From contig NZ_BTTW01000002.1 in assembly GCF_036245865.1 (NCBI RefSeq), positions 496,001 to 560,000 of the forward strand: a stretch of DNA of 64,000 nucleotides, in the 5' to 3' direction. The notes beneath the pieces were generated by a model that had not been told where the DNA came from, ran no database searches, and saw only the letters and a program-made list of their open reading frames with translations. Each line of letters begins with the position of its first letter. Position 1 is the stretch's first letter. The translations under genes and the position numbers were made by a program. This DNA is from Corallococcus caeni (lineage in GTDB: Bacteria > Myxococcota > Myxococcia > Myxococcales > Myxococcaceae). Below, one piece after another: positions 15,488 to 24,193 of this stretch.

Positions 15488-17371
15488 ATGGGCGCGACGA
15501 CCCGCGAGCTGCGACCGCTCGTGCTGTTCGATGGGGACTGCGGCTTCTGCAAGCGCTGGGTGGCGCGCTGGCGTCAGGACACCGGAGGCCGCGTGCGCTT
15601 CGCCGCGGGGACCGGCTGGCTGCGCGCGCTCCTGGGCATTCCGAAGGAGGACATGCGCCGGGCGATGCAGCTGGTGGAGCCGTCGGGGCGCCGCTCGTCC
15701 GGCGCGGAGGCCGTCTTCCGCATGCTCGCCTGGTCCCCCCGCTTGAGCACGCGCGTCGCCGCGCGGCTGGGCCTGCTGCCCGGCGTGCGGCAGGTGGCGG
15801 GCGCGGTGTACTCGGTCATCGCGCACCACAGACGGCGCGCGTCGCGCTGGGACACCTGGCTGTTCAGCCGCGTGACGGAGCCCGCGGAGCACCGGTGGGT
15901 GCGCTGGGCCTTCATGCGGCTGTTGGGCGGCACGTTCCTCATCGCGTTCACGTCGCTGGGGAAGCAGGTGCTGGGGCTCTACGGAGAGAAGGGCATCCGT
16001 CCCATCCGCGACCTGGCGCAGTCCGAGCGCTGGGCCGCGCAGGGCCGGTGGCGCCGGCCCTCCGTGTTCTGGAAGGACGCGTCGGACGCGGCGCTGGTGC
16101 GCGGCTGCCGCGTGGGGCAGGGCCTGTCGCTGGCGCTGCTCCTCAACGTGGCCCCGCGCCTGAGCACGGGCGCGCTGTGGGGCCTGTACCTGTCCTACGT
16201 GTCGCTGGGGCGCGAGTTCCTGTCGTTCCAGTGGGACGTGCTGCTGCTGGAGATGGGGCTGCTGGGCACGCTCACCGCGCCGGGCGGCGTGCGGCCCGGG
16301 CTGGGGAAGCGGGACGTGTCCGCGCTGGAGGTGTTCCTCTTCCGGATGCTCGTGTTCCGCCTCTACTTCGGGTCGGGCGTGAGCAAGTTCCACTCGGGCG
16401 ACCGGACGTGGCGCGAGCTGAGCGCGTGCGACGTGTACTTCGAGACCGCGCCCCTGCCCACGCGCGGGGGCTGGGCCGCGCACCAGCTGCCGCGCCGGGT
16501 GCGCCACGCGGGCACGGCGGCGGTGCTGGCGGCGGAGACGGCGGTGCCCTTCCTCGCGTTCGGTCCCCGTCGCGTGCGGCAGGCCGCCTTCGGCGTCTTC
16601 TGCGCGTTGCAGGCGGCCATCATGGCCACGGGCAACTACGGCTTCTTCAACGTCCAGTCGCTGGCCCTGGAGCTGTGGCTGCTGGACGACGCGGCCCTGC
16701 GGCGCGTGCTGCCGGAGCGCCTGGGGCGCGACGCGGAGCCCGCGCGGCGGCCGTCGGTGCTGACCACGGCGCTGTCGGTGGTCACGGCGGTGCCGGTGCT
16801 CACGCTGGGCACGGTGGAGCTGCTGCGCCGGATGGGGTGGTGGCCGCGCGGCCCGGAGCGCCTGGTGCGCGCGGTGGACTGGCTGGAGGACCGGATGCTG
16901 CCGCTGCACTCGGTGAACTCCTACGGCCTGTTCGCGGTGATGACGGTGGACCGGCCGGAGATCACCGTGGAGGGCTCGGACGACGGCGTGCACTGGGTGG
17001 AGTACCCGTTCCGCTACAAGACCTCCGCGGTGGACCGGCCGCCGCGCCAGGTGGCCCCGCACCAGCCCCGGCTGGACTGGCAGATGTGGTTCGCCGCGCT
17101 GGGGTCGCCGTCCTCGTGGTTCCTGGCCCTGCTGGAGCGGCTGCTGGAGGGCTCGCCGGAGGTGCTGGGGCTGTTCGCGTCCAACCCCTTCCCGGACCGC
17201 CCGCCCCGGATGGTGCGCGCGGTGCTCCACGACTACCGGATGACGTCCCTGGAGGAGCGCCAGCGCACCGGGGCCTGGTGGAAGCGGGAGCGGCGCGGGC
17301 TGTATGTGTCGCCGCTGACCCTCGCGCCGGGGTCATCCGAGCAGGCGGGGCGGCTGACCTGGTACGTCTGA
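15488..17371 (+). CDS. DCC (DUF393) domain fused to a lipase-maturation-factor-like membrane protein
   Basis: The product has 627 residues. Residues 10-120 or so carry a DCC domain with VLFDGDCGFC (Cys18-xx-Cys21), a thioredoxin-like motif. The rest is a multi-span membrane protein with lipase maturation factor (LMF1) features: LYFGSGVSKFHSGDRTW, YFETAPLPT and NYGFFNVQSLALELWL, followed by a soluble tail ending WKRERRGLY. LMF1-type proteins act in the folding of secreted lipases in animals; bacterial members are little characterised. The ATG at 15488 has AAGGAGG about 7 bases upstream. An earlier in-frame ATG at 15467 lacks such a site. Confidence 0.85.
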   Translation: MGATTRELRPLVLFDGDCGFCKRWVARWRQDTGGRVRFAAGTGWLRALLGIPKEDMRRAMQLVEPSGRRSSGAEAVFRMLAWSPRLSTRVAARLGLLPGVRQVAGAVYSVIAHHRRRASRWDTWLFSRVTEPAEHRWVRWAFMRLLGGTFLIAFTSLGKQVLGLYGEKGIRPIRDLAQSERWAAQGRWRRPSVFWKDASDAALVRGCRVGQGLSLALLLNVAPRLSTGALWGLYLSYVSLGREFLSFQWDVLLLEMGLLGTLTAPGGVRPGLGKRDVSALEVFLFRMLVFRLYFGSGVSKFHSGDRTWRELSACDVYFETAPLPTRGGWAAHQLPRRVRHAGTAAVLAAETAVPFLAFGPRRVRQAAFGVFCALQAAIMATGNYGFFNVQSLALELWLLDDAALRRVLPERLGRDAEPARRPSVLTTALSVVTAVPVLTLGTVELLRRMGWWPRGPERLVRAVDWLEDRMLPLHSVNSYGLFAVMTVDRPEITVEGSDDGVHWVEYPFRYKTSAVDRPPRQVAPHQPRLDWQMWFAALGSPSSWFLALLERLLEGSPEVLGLFASNPFPDRPPRMVRAVLHDYRMTSLEERQRTGAWWKRERRGLYVSPLTLAPGSSEQAGRLTWYV

Positions 17372-17510
17372 ACAGCGCCCGGGACCCCACCCGTCACGCC
17401 CGGTGCGCCAGGACCCACACGGCGGTGTGAAGGGCGAGGGCTTCCCGGTGTGAAAGCGGGGCGCCGGGGACTGGCGGGGGATGGGGATCGCTGGGTACCG
17501 TGCAAGGGCG

Positions 17511-20500
17511 ATGGTGTCCGGTGCTTCCCCGTCTTCACTCATCTTCGGCAGGTACGCGGTGCTGCGCCGCGTGGCCGTGGGGGGCATGGGGGAGATCTTC
17601 CTGGCGCGTCAGGTGGGCGTGAGCGGCTTCGAGCGCCCCGTCATCCTCAAGAGCCTGCTGCCGGACCTGCTGGAGCACGAGGGCTCGGTGGAGATGTTCC
17701 TCGACGAGGCCCGCGTCGCGGCGCACCTGAACCACCCGAACGTCGTCTCGCTGTACGAGGTCGGCGCGTGGCAGGGCACGTTCTATATCGCCATGGAGTA
17801 CATCGAGGGCGAGAACCTGGGCCGCCTGGCGAAGGCGGCGCAGCGGGCCGGCACGCCGCTGCCCCACCGCGTCTGCGCGCAGATGATCCGCGACGCGGCG
17901 CTGGGGTTGGACCATGCGCACCACGCGCGTGACAGCCAGGGCGCGCCGCTGGAGCTGGTGCACCGGGACATCAGCCCGCAGAACATCATGGTGCGCCTGG
18001 ACGGCCTGACGAAGGTGGTGGACTTCGGCGTGGCCAAGGCGACCATCCGCGCCAGCCGCACGCGCACGGGCGTGCTCAAGGGCAAGCTGCGCTACATGTC
18101 GCCGGAGCAGGTGCGCAACGAGCCCGTCTCCGGCACCAGCGACCAGTTCGCGCTCGGTGTCGTGCTGTGGGAGCTGTGCACGCGCCGGCCGTTCATCGAC
18201 ACGGACAACCCCGCGGAGGCCATGCGGCGCATCGCGCTGGCGGCGGTGCCCCGGCCCTCGCAGTTCGTGGAGGGGCTGTCGCCGCTCCTGGAGCAGATCA
18301 TCCTGCGCATGCTCCACCGCGCGCCCGCGCAGCGCTTCGCCCGGTGCTCCGAGGTGGCGCGCGCGCTCCAGTCCTATCTGGATGAAGTGCCGGAGGTGCC
18401 GGGGGAGGGCGTCTCCGCGGTGGTGACGCGGCTGGTGGGCGACACGGTGCTCGCGAGGCTGCGCGACGCGGGCAGCGGCGAGCCCGGGCTGCCGCAGGTC
18501 CGCGAGCCCTCGAGCGTGTCGTGCCCGCGCTGTGGCCAGTCCACCAGCGCGACCAACCGCTTCTGCCCCGCGTGCGGCAACTCGCTCACGCCCGCGTCCG
18601 GGGGCCCCGCGCCGAAGCTGGCGATGATGCCCGTGCTGCGCGAGCCGCCCGTGCACCTGGGCGACGAGGACATCCCCGACGCGCCGACGGCCAAGGCGCC
18701 CGCCGCCCGCGGCGACGACGGCGCCGTGCACGAGCCGCCCACGGATCCGACGATGGAGGTGCCCGCGCCGCTGGCCTCCGTCCTGGCCGAGGCGCCACCG
18801 ACGTCCGAGGAGGACGACGGGCCCCCGGCCCTGGGAGACGAGGCCCCGGGCCCCACGGTGAAGATCCGCGCGATGGACGCGCAGGCGCAGATGCGCCGGC
18901 TCACGCTGCTGGTGGTCGTGGGCGAACCGGCCCACGAGGCCCGGCTGCGCGAGGCGGTGTCGCAGGCCGCGGCGCGCCACCACGTGGAGGCCGTGGCGCT
19001 GTCGGAAGCGCGCTGGTGTCTGCCTTTCGGCCTGCCGCAGGCGCGTCCCGACGACGCGACGCGGGCGTTGAAGTGCGCGGAGGATCTGGGGAGCGCAGGG
19101 CCCGGCGTGCGGCGGGGCCTGGAGTCCGGCGTGGTGCGCGTGAGCGTGGAGGCGGGAGCGCCCCGGCCGTCCGGCCTGGAGTCCAGCGGGCTGCGCGCGG
19201 GTGCGGAGGGCGGGGCGTCCCGGCTGTCGGGCCTGGACAGCGGTGTGCGCGCGGGCGCGGAGGGCGGGGCCACGCACCTGTCCGGCCTGGGACTGGAGCG
19301 GACGCAGGCGCTGGCGGACGCGGCGGCGCCCGGTGAGTTGCTCGTGGGCGCCTCGGTGAAGGCGCTGCTGGTGGAGGCGGGCGGGGTGCGCATCGGCGTG
19401 GCGCGCGAGCTGCCCGGCGGCACCGCGTGGCGGGTGGAGTCCGGCGTGCCCGCGGCCCGCGTGGATACCCTCGTGGGGCGCGACGAGGCGCTGGCCCAGG
19501 CGCGGGCGGTGGTGGACTCGGCGCGCAAGGGCGAGGGCGGCGCGCGGCTCTTCGTGGGGCCCACGGGCGTGGGACGCAGCCGCTTCCTGGAGGCGGTGGC
19601 GGAGCTGGCCTCGGGCACATCGCCGCGCGTGGTGTACGCGTGGGGCGGAGACCCCCGCTCCGCCGGAGCGCTGGGGCTGTGGCGCACGGTGTTCACCGCG
19701 CTGTCGCGGGCCGCCACGGGCGGAGAGGCGACGCAGCCGCCGCTGACGGGCCTGGGCTTCTCCGAACCGGAGGCCGCGGCGCTCTGGCGGAGGCTCGCGC
19801 GCGGCGCGCCGGTGGGCGGACACCTGCCCGCGGGAGACGTGGCGCTGGTGGACGCGCTCCAGCGCGTGGCGAAGCCGTCCGGCCTGCTGCTGCTGGTGGA
19901 CGACGTGCACCGCGTGGACGGCCCGTCGCTGGAGTTGCTCGCGGGTGTGCTCGCGGCGAAGGACACGGGCGTGGCGCTGGTGGCCACGGGCGACGTGGAC
20001 GCGGTGCCCACGGCCCTGGCGTCCCTGCCGGTGACGGTGCTGGAGGGGCTGTCGCCGTCGGAGCTGAACGCCCTGCTCACCGCGAGCCTGGGCATGGCCC
20101 TGTCGCCGTCGCTGGAGCGGGCGGTGGCGGACCGGGTGCGCGGCAATCCCGCGCACGCGCTGGCGCTGGTGCGGCTGCTGGTGGCGGTGGGCGTATTGCA
20201 GCGCACGGAGGGCGGCTTCCAGGCCAATGGTCCGCTCACGGCCGCGCTGCTGCCCCAGGGGCTGGGACAGGCGCTGGGCGCGCGGCTGGAGCTGCTGCCC
20301 GCCGCGTCGCTGCGCTTCCTCCAGCGGGCCGCGGTGGAGGGCTCGCTCTTCTGCGCGGAGCTGGTGCGCGCGTCGCTGACGGCCCCGGACGGCGCGGAGG
20401 TGCTGGACGACGCGGAGTGGGTGGTGCCCGTGCCCAACCAGCCCGGCGTCTTCCGCTTCACGCGCGAGGAGGCGCGGCAGGTGCTGCGCGAGCGCCTGTC

Positions 20501-21524
20501 GCCCTCGCAACTGCGGAGCGCGCACCAGGCGCTGGCGGAGACGCTGGAGCTGGAGGCGTTCATGCAGGAGCCGGCCCGCGAGGTGCGGGTGGCGGATCAC
20601 CTTCTGGGCGCGGAGGCCTCCGGCGCGCCGGCCGCGTGCGAGCGGGCGGGAGACTGGTTCGCGGCGCGCGGCGAGTGGCGCGCGGCGGTGGACTTCTACC
20701 GCTGGGCCCTGGGCCGCGCGCCCGGCGCGACGGCGACGGTGGTGCGCTGGCAGCTGGACGTGCTCGCGCGCGCGGCGGGGTGCCTCACGCAGACGGACCC
20801 CGCGGCCGTGGACGGGCTGGTGACGCCGTGGCTGGACCGCGTGCCGGTGATGCAGACGCCCGGGAGGTGGGCGGAGGCCGCGCGGCGCGTGGCCGTCGCG
20901 GAGCTGAAGCTGGGGCGCGTGGACGACGCGGAGGTGCGCCTCGGCATGGCGCAGGGGCCGGCGGGCTCGGAGCCGGAGGTCGAGGCCCTGGTGCTGGGCG
21001 AGCTCGCGCGGGTGCGCGAGGCCAAGGGCGAGACGACGGCGGCGGTGGAGCTGCTGGCGCGGGCCTTCCAGCGCATGGGGAACCGGACGCCCCAGTCGGC
21101 GGACTTCTTCTGGGAGCACTACCTGCTGCTGGGGCGGCTGCAGCAGCGGCTGGGGCAGCTGGACCGGGCGCGGGTGGCCTTCACGCGCGCGGCGGAGCAG
21201 GCGCGGTCGGTGGGCAGCGCGGTGGGGCAGGCGCGGGCGCTGTCGCAGCTCGCGGGCCTGCGGGTCCTCGCGGGCGAGCCGGCCCAGGCGCTGTCGGACC
21301 TGGAGCGCGCGCTCACCCTGGCCGAGCAGGGGGGTGACGCCCAGGAGGTGGCGCGCATCCACTTCAACGCCGGGCGCCTGCTGGTGGCGGGCGGGCGTGG
21401 GGCGGACGCGCGCGAGCGGCTGGAGCAGGCGAGGGAGCGTGCCCGGGTGGCGGGCTGGCGGGAGGGGGAGGCCCTGGCCGCGCAGGTGCTGGGGGCGATG
21501 GAGGCCCGGACCCCGCGCCGCTGA
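17511..21524 (+). CDS. Ser/Thr protein kinase with zinc ribbon, cyclase-like, AAA/STAND ATPase and TPR regions
   Basis: The product has 1337 residues. Kinase domain about 12-290: GGMGE loop, Lys47, HRD at 151-153 with Asn158, DFG from Asp171, and SPEQ. A zinc ribbon follows: CPRC (338-341) and CPAC (352-355). An acidic linker leads to a cyclase-homology-like region, apparently degenerate, interrupted by about three 19-residue LxSG..AGAEGG repeats. Then comes an AAA-type ATPase with GPTGVGRSR (Arg689 where Lys is expected) and LLLVDDVH (Asp797-Asp798). The C-terminal 400 residues are TPR-like helices. The design matches myxobacterial Ser/Thr kinase-ATPase-TPR sensors. No transmembrane segment is seen. 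A start 10 codons upstream (17481) is possible. Confidence 0.9.
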   Translation: MVSGASPSSLIFGRYAVLRRVAVGGMGEIFLARQVGVSGFERPVILKSLLPDLLEHEGSVEMFLDEARVAAHLNHPNVVSLYEVGAWQGTFYIAMEYIEGENLGRLAKAAQRAGTPLPHRVCAQMIRDAALGLDHAHHARDSQGAPLELVHRDISPQNIMVRLDGLTKVVDFGVAKATIRASRTRTGVLKGKLRYMSPEQVRNEPVSGTSDQFALGVVLWELCTRRPFIDTDNPAEAMRRIALAAVPRPSQFVEGLSPLLEQIILRMLHRAPAQRFARCSEVARALQSYLDEVPEVPGEGVSAVVTRLVGDTVLARLRDAGSGEPGLPQVREPSSVSCPRCGQSTSATNRFCPACGNSLTPASGGPAPKLAMMPVLREPPVHLGDEDIPDAPTAKAPAARGDDGAVHEPPTDPTMEVPAPLASVLAEAPPTSEEDDGPPALGDEAPGPTVKIRAMDAQAQMRRLTLLVVVGEPAHEARLREAVSQAAARHHVEAVALSEARWCLPFGLPQARPDDATRALKCAEDLGSAGPGVRRGLESGVVRVSVEAGAPRPSGLESSGLRAGAEGGASRLSGLDSGVRAGAEGGATHLSGLGLERTQALADAAAPGELLVGASVKALLVEAGGVRIGVARELPGGTAWRVESGVPAARVDTLVGRDEALAQARAVVDSARKGEGGARLFVGPTGVGRSRFLEAVAELASGTSPRVVYAWGGDPRSAGALGLWRTVFTALSRAATGGEATQPPLTGLGFSEPEAAALWRRLARGAPVGGHLPAGDVALVDALQRVAKPSGLLLLVDDVHRVDGPSLELLAGVLAAKDTGVALVATGDVDAVPTALASLPVTVLEGLSPSELNALLTASLGMALSPSLERAVADRVRGNPAHALALVRLLVAVGVLQRTEGGFQANGPLTAALLPQGLGQALGARLELLPAASLRFLQRAAVEGSLFCAELVRASLTAPDGAEVLDDAEWVVPVPNQPGVFRFTREEARQVLRERLSPSQLRSAHQALAETLELEAFMQEPAREVRVADHLLGAEASGAPAACERAGDWFAARGEWRAAVDFYRWALGRAPGATATVVRWQLDVLARAAGCLTQTDPAAVDGLVTPWLDRVPVMQTPGRWAEAARRVAVAELKLGRVDDAEVRLGMAQGPAGSEPEVEALVLGELARVREAKGETTAAVELLARAFQRMGNRTPQSADFFWEHYLLLGRLQQRLGQLDRARVAFTRAAEQARSVGSAVGQARALSQLAGLRVLAGEPAQALSDLERALTLAEQGGDAQEVARIHFNAGRLLVAGGRGADARERLEQARERARVAGWREGEALAAQVLGAMEARTPRR
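19119..19290 (+). repeat. Degenerate tandem repeat inside the kinase/ATPase gene
   Basis: About three units of 54-60 bases encode related 18-20 residue stretches: LESGVVRVS.., LESSGLRAGAEGG and LDSGVRAGAEGG, each ending in xxSG. The DNA copies are similar as well, which suggests in-frame expansion by slippage within a loop of the cyclase-like region. Confidence 0.6.
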
Positions 21525-21641
21525 AAGTGGCCGGAAGTCGTCAGCAGGCGTGCAGGCGTCCGGACTTCGGCGCGGACGCGCGCGGTTTTCCCGCCCGTCG
21601 AGTGGTCAGCCGGTAGACTTCGCCTCTCCCCACCGCCCCCC

Positions 21642-22493
21642 GTGCCTGCCTTCGTGAAGACGTCACGTCCACCGTCCCTTTCCCTGTTGGGTTTCCTCGC
21701 GCTGGGTGTGCTCGGTGCGTGTGGACCGTCGCCCACGACCATCACCCTGGAACAGCCCGAGCAGCGCTACCTGCGCACGCAGGGGCAGAACCTGCCGCTC
21801 AACTACACCGTGCTGGACGCGGACGGGCGCAAGATGATGGACACGCGCCTGCGCTGGACCAGCTCCGCGCCGGAGGTGGCCTCCGTGCTGGAGGACGGCA
21901 CGGTGGTGGCGCGCAAGTCCGGAAAGACAATCATCGGCGTGCAGGGCGGCCGCGCGAAGGCGGCGCTGCCGCTGGACCTCACCATCCTCGCGTCGCTGGA
22001 CGTGCGCGCGCCGGGCGCGGACTTCGTGGAGGTGGGGCGCACCATCAAGCTGCGCGTGGTGGCGCGCAATGAAGCGGGCCACGTCATCCCGGACGCGGCG
22101 CCCGCCTTCCGCTCCAGCAACGAGGAGGTGGCGCGCGTGGAGAACGGCGAGCTCATCGCCGCGTCCGCCGGCGTGGCCACCGTCACCGCGACGCTGGGGC
22201 ACCTGAACCGCGCCATCGCCGTGCAGGTGGTGCCGCCGGACTTCGTGCGCCTGGGGCTGAACCTCACCTCGTACACGTTCAAGAAGAAGGGCCAGTCGGT
22301 GATGGTCCAGGCGCGCGCGTACAACCGCAATGGCGTGGCGCTGGAGAAGGTGCCGCTGGAGTGGTTCAGCTCGAACTCCGCCGTGGTGACGGTGTCGCCC
22401 GAGGGCCGCGTGACGGCCGTGGGCCAGGGCCGCGCGGTGGTGTCGGTGGTGGCCGGCCGTCGCCGCACCGCCGCGGACTTCATCGTCGAGTAG
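21642..22493 (+). CDS. Lipoprotein with BIG2 Ig-like domains
   Basis: The product has 283 residues. Its lipoprotein signal runs through a Leu-rich core to LGVLGAC. The mature part has about three bacterial Ig-like (BIG2) modules. Each has the typical W(T/F)SS followed by VASV or VVTV and EDGTVVA or PEGRVTA elements, as in WTSSAPEVASVLEDGTVVA. BIG2 domains are surface or extracellular beta modules used for binding or spacing. The GTG at 21642 is taken as the start; a GTG at 21654 would also leave a complete signal. The downstream hairpin at 22527-22546 probably ends the transcript. Confidence 0.8.
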   Translation: MPAFVKTSRPPSLSLLGFLALGVLGACGPSPTTITLEQPEQRYLRTQGQNLPLNYTVLDADGRKMMDTRLRWTSSAPEVASVLEDGTVVARKSGKTIIGVQGGRAKAALPLDLTILASLDVRAPGADFVEVGRTIKLRVVARNEAGHVIPDAAPAFRSSNEEVARVENGELIAASAGVATVTATLGHLNRAIAVQVVPPDFVRLGLNLTSYTFKKKGQSVMVQARAYNRNGVALEKVPLEWFSSNSAVVTVSPEGRVTAVGQGRAVVSVVAGRRRTAADFIVE

Positions 22494-22526
22494 GCCTGTC
22501 CCCCGAAGCTCGGCGAAGTGCCGGGC

Positions 22527-22546
22527 CCGCCGCCGTGGAGCGGCGG
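22527..22546. terminator. Hairpin between convergent lipoprotein and traB genes
   Basis: CCGCCGC (22527-22533) pairs with GCGGCGG (22540-22546) across a 6-base loop. It lies in the 68-base gap between the stops of the lipoprotein gene and traB, and could serve both strands. There is no T tract. Confidence 0.45.
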
Positions 22547-22561
22547 ACCCTGGGACTTCCG

Positions 22562-24193
22562 CTACGGCTTCTTCGCGGGCGGCGCGGCGGGTTTGGTGGG
22601 CGCCGCCTTCTTGCCGCCCTTCTTCTTGGACGCGGCCTCCACGTCATCCGGGCAGGGCGGGCGGGGGCCGTCGCTGGGCGGCTGGATGGTGAACTCGACG
22701 CGGCGGTTGAGGGCCATGCCCTCCTCCGTGGCGTTGTCGGCCACGGGCATGCTGCGCCCGAAGCCCTGCGAGCACACGCGCTCCGCGGCGACGCCGCTCT
22801 CGATGAGGAAGCGCTTCACGCTGGCGGCGCGGCGCTTGGACAGCTCCAGGTTGTACTGGTCGCTGGCGCGCGAGTCGGTGTGGCCCTCGATGAGGATGCG
22901 GTCCATCTTCGGGTTCTCCTCCATCACCCGCGCGACCTCCTCCAGCACGGGGTAGGACTCGGAGAGGATGACGTCCTGGTCGGTGGCGAAGTTCACCTGC
23001 TCCAGGATGACGATCTTGTTGCCCGACGTGCGCGCGAGCGGACAGCCGTCACGGCCGCGCTTGCCCTGCGGGACGTCCGGGCACTTGTCGATGCGGTCCA
23101 CCACGCCGTCGGAGTCCGCGTCGGTGTCCGGGCAGCCGGCGTTCTCCACCGGGCCAAAGAGGTTGGGGCAGCGGTCGCGCTCGCCGATGACGCCGTCGTT
23201 GTCGGGGTCCACGGGCGGCGGGGGCGGCGGGGGCGGCTCCTTGAAGCGCTCGATGGCCTCCCACTCGCGCGTCTTGGCGGGCACCCAGATGATGGAGGTG
23301 AAGAAGCTCAGGTTCGGCGACGCCAGCGAGCAGCCGCAGCCCAGGCCGCCGCCGAAGGTGAAGGTGACGCCCAGCGAGCTGTACCAGCGCAAGCCGATGA
23401 GCAGCTCCGCGGGAATCTGCCGCTCCTGGCCGGGCGCCTTCTTGAGGCCGAACGCGCCGTTCACCATGCCCAGCGCGGTGATGCCGCTGCCGCGCAACAG
23501 GGGCACCTCCGTGCCCAGGCCGAACGGGGCCATGTCCCCCAGCTGCGTGCCGCTGAAGATGATGTCCGGCCGCTTCCAGAAGCCGCCGTTGAAGGCGAGG
23601 AGGATGCCGGACTTGAAGCGGTAGTCGAGCACCAGGCCCGGCGCCCAGGTGAGCTCGCCGTCGCCCGCGAAGGCCTCCTGCACGCCGGTGGGGAAGCTGA
23701 CGTTGAGCGTGAGCGCGGCGCCCCAGCCGTGGCCCTCCGCGGAGCGGCGGAAGCCGGGGATGGCCACCTTGCCGGTGAGGCGCAGGTCGCCCAGGGCGAA
23801 GCTCTCCACGGGCCCTTCGGTGCCGATGACCTCCAGGTTCTGGCCGCCCTGCAGGAGCACCAGCGGCAGGTCCACGCCCACCTCGGCCCAGTCGAAGAGG
23901 CCGACGGTGGCCATGACGTCCAGCTGGAGCCGGTTGCCCACGAGGCTGATGGAGCCCAGGTCTCCGTCCTTGGGGACGAGGGAGAGCGGGTTGATGGAGT
24001 AGCTGAAGTAGGGCCCGGCGGCGACGGACAGGTGCGACAGGGGCCGGGACTGGGTGACCATCACCAGGTCCTGCGGCGCGCCGGACGGGCGGAAGACCTG
24101 GATGTTGAAGCGCGGATCCGGCGCGGCGTGGGCGGCGGTGGACAGCGCGAGGGCCAGCAGCAGCGGGAGGAGCGGCGTGCGGGAGGGCTTCAT
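22562..24193 (-). CDS. traB: TraB: outer-membrane exchange partner with OmpA-like C-terminal domain
   Basis: The product has 543 residues. A signal peptide (MKPSRTP, Leu-rich core, AHAAP) is followed by a region of about 280 residues with amphipathic beta strands, probably a barrel. Then come a proline linker, two calcium-type thrombospondin-3 repeats (DPDNDGVIGERDRCPN and DADSDGVVDRIDKCPD), and an OmpA/MotB peptidoglycan-binding domain with NFATDQ, ILIEGHTDSRASDQYN, LSKRRAASVKRFL and NRRVEF. Order and size match M. xanthus TraB, which works with TraA in contact-dependent exchange of outer-membrane lipids and proteins between related cells. Its ATG overlaps the traA stop (ATGA), so the genes are translationally coupled. 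Confidence 0.88.
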   Translation of the reverse strand: MKPSRTPLLPLLLALALSTAAHAAPDPRFNIQVFRPSGAPQDLVMVTQSRPLSHLSVAAGPYFSYSINPLSLVPKDGDLGSISLVGNRLQLDVMATVGLFDWAEVGVDLPLVLLQGGQNLEVIGTEGPVESFALGDLRLTGKVAIPGFRRSAEGHGWGAALTLNVSFPTGVQEAFAGDGELTWAPGLVLDYRFKSGILLAFNGGFWKRPDIIFSGTQLGDMAPFGLGTEVPLLRGSGITALGMVNGAFGLKKAPGQERQIPAELLIGLRWYSSLGVTFTFGGGLGCGCSLASPNLSFFTSIIWVPAKTREWEAIERFKEPPPPPPPPVDPDNDGVIGERDRCPNLFGPVENAGCPDTDADSDGVVDRIDKCPDVPQGKRGRDGCPLARTSGNKIVILEQVNFATDQDVILSESYPVLEEVARVMEENPKMDRILIEGHTDSRASDQYNLELSKRRAASVKRFLIESGVAAERVCSQGFGRSMPVADNATEEGMALNRRVEFTIQPPSDGPRPPCPDDVEAASKKKGGKKAAPTKPAAPPAKKP

